Shown here piece after piece: positions 56,796-64,000 of a DNA stretch of 64,000 nucleotides. The translations under genes and the position numbers were made by a program. This DNA comes from Flabesymbios commensalis (taxonomy: Eukaryota; Annelida; Polychaeta; Terebellida; Flabelligeridae). The stretch's first letter is position 1. Each line of letters starts with the position of its first letter. The notes under the pieces are model-generated. The model made no database searches. It worked only from the letters and a program-made list of their open reading frames with translations, and was not told the DNA's origin. The stretch lies in NCBI GenBank assembly GCA_964017125.1, contig OZ024905.1:34321534-34385533 (forward strand). The letters run 5' to 3'.

Positions 56796-58330
56796 TCACT
56801 CATGATTGTATAAATTACTAAATTCACGTTGCCATTCATTTAGTACTTCATCAGTAGTATCAACGACACCTTCTTCCGTATTCACTTTTATGAGAATTAT
56901 ATTTTGCTTTCTTGGGTCCAAACTCTTAATGTGTTGCCAGAATTCATTAGGGTTATGCTTATTTAGTCTTTCAATTTCTAAAATTTGATTTTGTTGATAT
57001 TTCCGTTCATATTGCCTAATTTTTTTGTCCAGTAATTTCTGAGCTGACTGATATTTCTCACGTAAATTTGTTTTGAGATTACTATTACCCGTACAGTTTG
57101 TAAAAATATTTTGATGACGACGCAAGTCTTTCCATAAACATGTCAACTCATCATTCCAAAATGGTTTAGATATTTTTATTTTTCTTCGAGTTCGTGTTAC
57201 ATTATTATTTTTAACATTAAAATATTTATCCATTTCAGAGGAAATTGTCTGACAAACGTCCTCATACAGATGATCAAGGGCTGTCCTTGTACCATGACAA
57301 CATTCTATTTTTTCTATCATATGCAGGAGCGCCTGTCGCCATAGTTCATTATTAAAAAACTGTGAAGGTACATTTTTAAACAAGTATCGTTTTTTTGTGG
57401 GCTGACCCTGGTAGCTGTCACAATCACTATCGTCATAAACAACTTTTAAAACCACATTACGATCGTCAGTGTGTGTACCGCTGAGTAGATGACTTGTAAA
57501 CGTTAAAGTAAGCACAGAGTGATCTGGAGGTCTACATCGCTCACCTATTAACTCTGTTAACTTGTAACTGTCAATAATATTGTTTAGCAGATCAACCTTT
57601 AAACTTTTACAACATGTAAAACAATCATATGGAGTGATTATATAATCGACTACTGATTTACCTCGCGTTGAGAGAGATGTGTAGTTGTCAAAATCAGCTG
57701 TCAGCCTTCCATTTAAAATACAGTTTTGTGTATCTCTCAGAAATTCTAAAAGTACATCTCCATGGGAGTTTTTAACATTGTCTATTATCTTACGATCTGG
57801 TAGATCATCAACATTATTTATTATGTCACTGCCTCTCCCAACACGAGCATTATAATCACCACACAGGTACATACCATCAGCATAGTTACATGTGTACATC
57901 AGCGAAATAAGGTGGGAAAAGAAGGCTGTTTTTACCCCATACTGAATTTTCTGGCGGGAGATAGCATGCGCATACAATAAAAACAAAATCTGTATATTTA
58001 TGTCGAAATTATACACTAAGTATCAAAAGATTTGTCAATCACTTTTACATTATATTCAGTCAAAAAAAGAATTTTTAATTAAAATACCAACACCCCCTGA
58101 AGCTTTTGGTGCTCTCACATTTATTCTTGGTCTAGAAAACCCAATCCATGTATAATTATTCATTGCAATAGTAGTACCTTGGTTACCTGTATTATCGATA
58201 TCGGTTTTTAAATGAGTCTCTATTATACATGTTATATCGGAATTAATATGTTTAATTACCTTTTGTCCTAATAGTTCGTTCTCTTTTGTCCATCCGTTGA
58301 CATTCCATGTGGATAAAGAGATGTCCTGCG
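56796..58330 (-). pseudogene. LINE ORF2, endonuclease and linker part
   Basis: The N-terminal piece (about 58330-58075) reads STWNVNGWTKENELL, CIIETHLKT and ASGGVGILIKNS, the start of an APE-type endonuclease. After a frame change at a T-run, a 406-codon frame (58016-56796) continues with GDYNARVG, SVVDYIITPYD and the terminal PDHSVLT motif. A lysine-rich linker follows (KISKPFWNDELTCLW, NEFWQHIKSLDPRKQN). Confidence 0.8.
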
Positions 58331-58457
58331 CACAGGGCTGGGAAATGTCCTAATGAACACCACCAGCACCATAATCACGGTTATCATGACGCGCGTCGGC
58401 TGACGCAGTACGGCGGCGTCCACATGGCATGTCTCTGTCACGCTGAGGTCGATAACT

Positions 58458-59456
58458 TCAACGATTTGAATCACGTGCTTCGTCGTCCCAATTGAAATGA
58501 GCGGCATTCCTATCCTGCCCTCTGAAATCACGTAGTCCATGTCCACCACGTCCACCACGACCACGTCCAATTTGTCCACCACGGCCACCGCGCTGTCTAG
58601 CCCCAGCGTCACGTCCACCTTCAGCTGCGTCCTCTCCTTCCTGCGTCATGGCTGTATCTCTAGCTTCACCTTGATCTTTGTAGACAAGTCTACCACTACC
58701 CGTGATACGATAGCGGTTTCCTCCCGGGATATCGTGAAGAATAGCCTTGAAATTCAACTCGTTTAGGCGCTCTGCGTGGGTTTGTGCTCCTCTCATATAC
58801 ACTTTTTTGTACTTTATGGTGTTTCGTAAGCTTGTTTTGGCTCGTAACACAAACTTTTTATCATCCAGGCTACTCAGTTCAACTTTAACAATGCCGGGTT
58901 TTCCATTTCTCATAGGCGTACGCTCTGCTCGTATAACCCGGATATCACGCAGGCCAAGACCATCTTGAATGTTGTGTGGCATGTGCTCTACCGTGGCAAG
59001 GATATTTTCTTCTGTCGTAAATGGTACATTAAATGCTACGATAGATACCTCTGTTGTGTATGGTTCTTGTGCTTTCTGTGATGTTTCTAGTCCTCTAATT
59101 CGCTGGTGTAATTGGCCCAGTTTGTCATTTACACTGGCTAAGCTCATGTCGACATATTCCCGAATAGATTTCACTTCATTTTCAATGTTTTTCTTCATGT
59201 CCTCTGCAACAGAGTCAATTTTCGCGTGTATCGGAACCTTAATAGCTCTCTGCTCCTTCTGTATATCCACCACCAGCTTACGTAGGCTTTTGATATCGTC
59301 TTTGATTGACTCTGTGCCACTAACAGCGGTAGTATGCTTAGTAGTGGCGTTATGCGGGCCCTGTGACGTTGCCGACTTTTGCATTTTGGCAGCTGGCTTT
59401 GTTGTGGTTGAGAATGGCGATGTTGCACTGGAATCTGACGAAATGTCATAGTTCAT
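58458..59456 (-). CDS. LINE ORF1 protein (coiled coil, RRM-like, RG-rich tail)
   Basis: 332 residues, uninterrupted. Residues 1-50 are Ser/Thr-rich. About 55-110 form a heptad-type coiled coil (DDIKSLRKLVVDIQKEQ, IENEVKSIREYVD). About 115-220 look like an RNA-binding fold (VSIVAFNVPF, IRVIRAERTP, GIVKVELSSLDDKKFVL). The end is an RGG-rich stretch (RGGRGGQIGRGRGGRGG) with a final NWDDEARDSNR. This layout suits an RNA-packaging ORF1p. It is more basic at the C-terminus than L1 ORF1p and lacks CCHC knuckles. It is the only intact part of this LINE. Confidence 0.8.
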   Translation of the reverse strand: MNYDISSDSSATSPFSTTTKPAAKMQKSATSQGPHNATTKHTTAVSGTESIKDDIKSLRKLVVDIQKEQRAIKVPIHAKIDSVAEDMKKNIENEVKSIREYVDMSLASVNDKLGQLHQRIRGLETSQKAQEPYTTEVSIVAFNVPFTTEENILATVEHMPHNIQDGLGLRDIRVIRAERTPMRNGKPGIVKVELSSLDDKKFVLRAKTSLRNTIKYKKVYMRGAQTHAERLNELNFKAILHDIPGGNRYRITGSGRLVYKDQGEARDTAMTQEGEDAAEGGRDAGARQRGGRGGQIGRGRGGRGGHGLRDFRGQDRNAAHFNWDDEARDSNR

Positions 59457-59791
59457 TACTCCATATAAATTTGAATATTAAGAGCTCCGTTATGCACCGA
59501 TTTTCGTATAGACATGTATTATGTAGGCCAGTTAAGTCTCGCTCTGGTCACTCCCAGCTCAACCACCATTGAATTATGATCAATTCAGGCTTCAACTTTA
59601 ATCTGAAAAAATCAACGTTTTTCTATTGCCATCGTCGCACAAAAAACACCAGATCGTATCCGTCTCTCAGTTATAGTTTTAAATATCACCTTTAGGCAAG
59701 AAAAAACGCATTAAAAGGAACTTAGAGGATGAGATTTCGGTGCTGTACATTTTCACTGATCCATCGTGATCGCAGCCTCGTTCTTATCTTA

Positions 59792-60150
59792 TAGCCGCAT
59801 CTGATGTTGATAGGTCATTCTTGGACCATCCGGTCCCTGGTAAAGTGGTTAACAAGCTGCCTGCTTGGCAAGTCGGAGATCGCTGGTTCGAGCCCCGCTC
59901 TGGCACTGAAGTTTCAAAAAGATAAAATGTTGTTTCCCTGCTCATTTGTTAATTATATTCGATATTGTGGGGAGCCTTGGCGACCAAGAAGCCGAGAAGT
60001 AGCGACCTCGGCTCGGACCGCCAGGGTTCGAATTTCAAATCCTGTGTCTGGAGAGCAGTCTAATCTCATTCATCTCACCATCCTCAGGAGGTTCTCCTGG
60101 CCCAGTTTAGCCTATATCTGTATATAAGTGCACAAAGGTGGCCTAAACCC
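59792..60150 (+). mobile_element. Two-headed SINE (copy C) with a different first head
   Basis: Opens with 'agccgcatctgatgttgatagg', then a tRNA-like head with box A TGGTAAAGTGG (59838-59848) and box B GGTTCGAGCCC (59884-59894). The linker (GTTTCAAAAAGATAAAATG) is related to that of copies A and B. The second head and body (GGGGAGCCTTGGCGACC.., GTGCACAAAGGTGGCC) are the same. The first head thus differs from copies A and B while the 3' half is shared. Confidence 0.8.
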
Positions 60151-60274
60151 AATTAACGCGTTCATTTTTTGGACCTTCCTCTAGTCTGTTTGCCTGACTC
60201 TAAAGCAACATGGTTATTATAAATTCAATTTAGCTAGTTAAATAATATGGCTATGAACTTGGTATTATATATTC
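60151..60274. other. Short AT-rich spacer
   Basis: Nothing recognised. Confidence 0.4.
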
Positions 60275-60467
60275 TTAAAGCGACACAATCAGGCTAGAAT
60301 CAGCAAAAAATATGTAATTTATTTTGGCTTCTTAATTTGACCATATGATGTAAACATGTCCATTGGCTAAATCTGCAATTTTTTTAAATTTCTGTGATGT
60401 GCATTTACCAGTTAAGCGAGATATAGAGACGAAATTCCCGTATTTCTTATTTTGGACATGCATGTCC
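60275..60467. mobile_element. Left half of the TTAA foldback MITE
   Basis: TTAAAGCGACACAATCAGGC to the centre GGACATGCATGTCC. The right arm is missing. More diverged than the full copies. Confidence 0.75.
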
Positions 60468-60579
60468 TTGTTTTTTTTCAAGTTAGATCGTCGTAATGAA
60501 AAGGCTAATTACTATATGAACTGGCATTGCAATGTTGCAAGATAATCACAATAAGTCCATGGTGGGCAAATGTCTCTGA

Positions 60580-61090
60580 TATCAAGACAGCGGCCGCACT
60601 CGCAAATTTTTGTTATTAGATCGTATTTCACGCTAGAACTGTATAAATTATATCAATCTGCAATGCCGTCCCCCGCCATGGTCAAAAATCTATTTTTAAT
60701 AATATTTTATTTGATATTTTTGAAGATAATATTTTAGTCCAGACTTAACTTCTATATTACATTATAACAGCGACTGGCCTGTAGAGGTCAGAGGGGGGGG
60801 GGGCGATTGGTTACGCTCCGAGGACCAGAGGACCGAGTGTTAACACATTACCCGGCAAACACCATATGTTTTGTTGCTGGCTTTATTCTGGGCCAGCATC
60901 GCCATCAGTGGGCCAAGAAGGAGCGCAATGGAAGTATATACTTAAGCAAAATACAGCTTTCTGGCAGCACTGTTACACACACGAAGGGATCGACACCCGT
61001 GAAAAAGCAGTATGCTTACTTAACCATCCAGCAGCCTTTTAGCTTTGCATAGGCAGAGCAGAGAGACCGAAAGTTAACCAACATACACTT
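60580..61090. repeat. Dispersed repeat (copy 2 of 33440-34560) with nested palindromic scrap
   Basis: Shares the 'agaactgtataaattatatc' and 'aaaatctatttttaataat' blocks and the closing 'gaaaaagcagta' part. 'cccggcaaacaccatatg' at 60851 marks a palindromic-family remnant. Confidence 0.6.
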
Positions 61091-61112
61091 TTCCTGAAAC
61101 TACAGACTGTAA

Positions 61113-61620
61113 GGTAGTAATAGTAGTAAAACATTGCTTTACGTCACTTTTCGGCATAAATGGTTTTTTAAGTGACATTGTAATACGATAAAAACGATGT
61201 AGTAAATTGATGAGATGAATGGTGAACAGATGATGATGTGAGGGTGGGGGTGATAGGGCATGGTGGGTTATTTAGAGCGTTTTCCTTAGCTCGCCCGATA
61301 AGGGGTTCTGGGCATGTCTAGGGGATCTACCCCCAGACATGCCCAGACGGCCGGAGACTTGGGTTTCGTTGTGCAATGTAATGCTGAAACGCCGTGGCAT
61401 TTCGCACAGCTCCGCTATCCTCTATTGCTGGTTATTTGAGACTACCACGGCCCACACCAGCGTCTGCACTGATGCGAGAGCTGCATTAGCACAGCAGTTG
61501 AGCTGAGGAACCAGGGTACACCACTGGCAATCCGCCCGAAGATTATGGCCAGATACGAGGACGCTGCAGCTTCCCTTGGATGATTGCTGTAGACTAGTGC
61601 CTCCATACCATGCCATACAG
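61113..61620. repeat. Dispersed repeat with GCATGCCCAGACG end (copy 2)
   Basis: Shares the 'cattgctttacgtcacttttcggca', 'gatgatgatgtgagggtgg' and 'ctacccccagacatgcccagacg' blocks with 44052-44800. Open frames of 64-83 codons here are not conserved between the copies. Confidence 0.7.
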
Positions 61621-61755
61621 CATGTAACTTACGGAACAGATCCCTAATGACCCTCCCCAGATCGGGGCGAAAAATACTAATACTAGCAATCATCCCAGTA
61701 CCTCAGACTGTAAGGTTATCTGCTAGTAGACAAGCTAAAAATGGAAAGTACATAC

Positions 61756-61875
61756 GACATCATCATCTCTGTTTAAAAGAAGATGCACATGGACATCAAC
61801 GACAACCTGAATTTCATTACCGCTGTCTAATTCTAATTCTTCAACAGTGCTGAGATATAAAGTAAAATCCGGGTC
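61756..61875 (-). CDS. Candidate internal exon, unidentified gene
   Basis: 120 bp between acceptor ttcatgtag (ending 61876 on the minus strand) and donor GTATGT (61755-61750). It is open over 40 codons and reads DPDFTLYLSTVEELELDSG, then EIQVVVDVHVHLLLNRDDDV. Balanced amino-acid content, acidic turns and alternating hydrophobic residues look like a real beta-rich protein piece. It is not part of any repeat seen in the window. The protein family is not recognised. Neighbouring exons were not found, which fits a gene with long, repeat-filled introns extending beyond the right edge, or upstream exons of another minus-strand gene. Confidence 0.4.
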
Positions 61876-61879
61876 CTAC

Positions 61880-62279
61880 ATGAATTAAAAATTAGAAGGG
61901 TCAACATTTTTGTAGACGCCTCCCCTCTAGATGTCTAGTACAGCAAGTACTAATATTCCCATTTACATCTGGTCCATTGATATTTGATATTCTGTCCTTC
62001 GCAGGGTGCTCAGGTCTAGTCTAGTCAGTCTATTTCACTAGGTCACTACTTTCGAAACGAAATGAAATGTCAAAATATCTATTTTTTTACAGGCGTTGTG
62101 TGCAAAATTTAAAGACAATTGGAGAAGTAGTTCCCGAAAAAATGTGTTGGTCAACGCCCAAGATCTCACATTTCACATTTTAGCTGAATTACAAATTGAA
62201 CATAAAATTTCTGTTATGACACTTTTCGAAACATCGCTAAGCTCCTTTGTACCTGATGAATTGTAACTTCACCTGGCTT
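61880..62279. other. Unclassified stretch
   Basis: No exon or named element. One phrase, 'gtgtgcaaaatttaaagacaattgg', resembles the leader of the 144-bp-array elements. Confidence 0.4.
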
Positions 62280-62542
62280 TCAAAAACCTTTCTTAAACTA
62301 GAAAGGTGTATTGATGACTATGCCTCCGCTGTAAAGGCTATCACCCCCTTCCTGCCTTACCCTCCCGTTAAAAAAAAAATGTATTCTGAACAGAGGCTAT
62401 AGACAAAAAAAATAATTTGTCTTGACCCCCCTACTTTTTTTGTTCAAATTTGTTTTGAACCCCCACAGCCTTTAATCACCCCCCTTCCTGTTGGTCCCAT
62501 TTAAAAAAAAAGTAATCCGGACGGGGGTTATAGAAAATAATA
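62280..62542. repeat. C-rich repeat fragment related to 46240-47410
   Basis: 'actagaaaggtgtat(c/t)gac', 'gttcaaatttgttttgaaccccc' and 'aatccggacggg' match the larger copy. Confidence 0.65.
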
Positions 62543-64000
62543 ATAACAAGACTACATAAGTCCAGGAGCTCCCGCTCCGAATTAGAATTTGATTTAAGCA
62601 ATTTTGTGTAGGGTTATTAATCCTAGGCTAGGTCAAAAATCAAGACGCAAGACAACTAGGTCTAAGAAGCCCAGTCTAAGAGTAAGATAAGAACTAGACA
62701 GTCTGTCAGAGATTGCAAACCTCCATTGAAATTAATGAACCTAATCAGTATCCCAGTAATGGTCTACCTATCTGGCACGGTTTACCCGATATCAGGCCAA
62801 TCGAGGTAACTAATAGCTGATTTACGGTCATTTTGAATTTGATATAAATTAGTTAAAAACTTAGGGTGCATCCTCCCCCAAAACCTCAAATTTTGTTTTA
62901 TAGTAATGGACTAACATCTAACACAGTTTGCAAAATATTGGGCATGTGGAAGTAAATAATGGCCGATAGGGGGCCATTTTGAATTTGATCGAGTCAGAAT
63001 TTTTCAAGATGCATCCTCAGCTGAAATCTCACATTTCATTCTATAGTAATCGTCTAGCTATCTAGCACGGTTTATCAAATATCGGCCATGTGTAAGCGAA
63101 TAATGGCCTAAAGGCGGCCATTTTAAATTTGATCAAATCGAAATTTTCCAAGATACATCCTCAGCTGAAATCTCACATTTCATTCTATAGTAATGGTCTA
63201 GCCATCTAGCACGGTTTACCAAAAACCGGCTATGTGAAAGTGACGAATGGCCGATAGGTGCCCATTTTGAATTTGATCGAGTCAATTTTTTTCAAGATGC
63301 ATTCTCTCTTGTAATCTCACATTTTGTTTTATAGTAATGGTCCAGCTATCTAACACGGCTTGCCAAATATCAGCAATGTGAAAGTAAATAGTGGCCGATA
63401 GGGGGCCATTTTGAATTCGATTGAGCTGGAAGTTTTTAAAAGGCATCCTCTCTCGAAACGTCACATTTTGTTTTATAGTAATGGTCTAGCTATCTAGCAC
63501 GGTTTACCTGATATCAGGCCTATCGAGGTAAACAATGCTGATTGTCGGCCATTTTGAATTCGTAAGTTAAAAATTTTCAGGGTGCTTTCTCCCCCAAAAA
63601 CTCACACTTTGTTTTATAGTAATCAGGTAATGGTCTAGCCATCTAGCACGGTTTACCAAATATCAGCCATGTGAAAATGAATAATGGCCGAAAAGGCGGC
63701 CATTTTAAATTTGATCAAGTCAAATTTTTTCAAGATGCATCTTCATTTGAAATCTCACATTTCGTTTTATAGTAATGGTCCAGCCATCTAGCACAGTTGA
63801 CCAAATATCGGCCATGTGAAAGTGAATAATGGCCGATAAGCGGCCATTTTGAATTTTATAGAGTCAAATTTTTTCAAGATGCATCCTCTCCTGAAATCAC
63901 ACAATTTGTTTTATAGTAATGGTATAGCCATCTAGCATGGTTTACCAAATAGCGGCCATGTGAAAGTGAATAATGGCCGATTGGCGGCCATTTTGAACTT
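62543..64000. mobile_element. Element carrying the 144-bp array (copy 3, cut by window edge)
   Basis: Same orientation as copy 2 and identical over its first ~50 bases (ATAACAAGACTACATAAGTCC, GGAGCTCCCGCTCCG). The array begins near 62745 and continues past the window end, with at least eight units. A near-identical start in two places fixes this end of the element. Confidence 0.8.

Larger units (their letters stand above)
54790..59780 (-). mobile_element. CR1-like LINE, near full length, inactive
   Basis: Order on the minus strand: ORF1 (59456-58458), ORF2 endonuclease (about 58330-57400), linker, reverse transcriptase (about 56750-55450) and a C-terminal CxxC..H....C segment (55121-54855). 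ORF1 is intact. ORF2 is not: I count at least four frame changes plus a deletion that removed part of the fingers/palm. A 3' microsatellite tail like that of the fragment at 5690 is not seen, so the 3' end is uncertain. The clade is called from overall ORF2 style and is not certain. Confidence 0.85.

Noticed and set aside
58969-59451. 160-codon plus-strand frame
   Set aside because: Antisense shadow of the intact LINE ORF1.
59820-59900. Possible tRNA gene (box A and box B present)
   Set aside because: The acceptor stem does not pair, and the segment is the first head of a SINE followed by the shared linker and second head.
1-64000. LTR retrotransposon, Polinton or other virus-like element
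   Set aside because: No long terminal repeats and no protease-integrase, capsid or packaging ATPase motifs were recognised. The only reverse-transcriptase pieces are of non-LTR type.

Overview
This is eukaryotic genomic DNA, AT-rich and crowded with repeats. It has spliced exons with GT/AG borders, tRNA-derived SINEs, LINE remains, foldback (palindromic) elements and several minisatellites. There are no operons, ribosome-binding sites or other prokaryotic features. The octamer TAGGCCTA is extremely frequent, and the one clear host gene is an animal beta-secretase. From memory of such genomes I lean towards a marine invertebrate deuterostome (echinoderm or hemichordate-like), but the taxonomic guess is weak.

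The main gene is a complete BACE-family (beta-site APP-cleaving) membrane aspartyl protease on the minus strand. Its coding part runs from 42457 down to 22493. I could place nine coding exons with matching phases. They give a 514-residue protein with signal peptide, pro-region, both catalytic Asp motifs (DTGSS, DSGTT), the flap (VPYTQG), all six ectodomain cysteines that form the three BACE disulfides, one transmembrane helix and a short cytosolic tail with an acidic dileucine signal. Five introns are short (146-357 bp). Three (introns 4, 5 and 7) are 5-6 kb and are filled with repeats.

To the left of BACE, 1-17 kb is almost wholly repetitive: a 377-bp TTAA-flanked foldback element, a 1.3-kb hAT-like non-autonomous transposon, LINE scraps, a short-period 'gaagtctg' minisatellite, a ~376-bp satellite (about 7.5 units), an element carrying a ~144-bp tandem array, and a ~165-bp tandem array. 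Two exon-like segments on the plus strand (17019-17124 and 17812-17898) could be the last exons of an unidentified gene, tail to tail with BACE. They are followed by about 2.8 kb of single-copy AT-rich DNA that could be its 3'UTR.

Inside BACE, intron 4 holds a 3-kb minisatellite of 22-bp units with an 11-unit higher-order period. Intron 5 holds a nearly complete reverse copy of the 144-bp-array element. Intron 7 holds a recent 302-bp tandem duplication and a two-headed SINE. Upstream of BACE (42.5-64 kb) are more dispersed repeats, a second full foldback element, a long CR1-like LINE with ORF1 and a broken ORF2 (about 54.85-59.5 kb, minus), two SINE copies, one isolated exon-like segment (61756-61875, minus) and a third copy of the 144-bp-array element running off the right edge.

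I see no host defence system, gene cluster or other multi-gene system. The notable items are the BACE gene with its altered sorting tail, the exon candidates, and an unusual density of palindromic and tandem repeats, several of which share an AAAATGGCCGCC motif.
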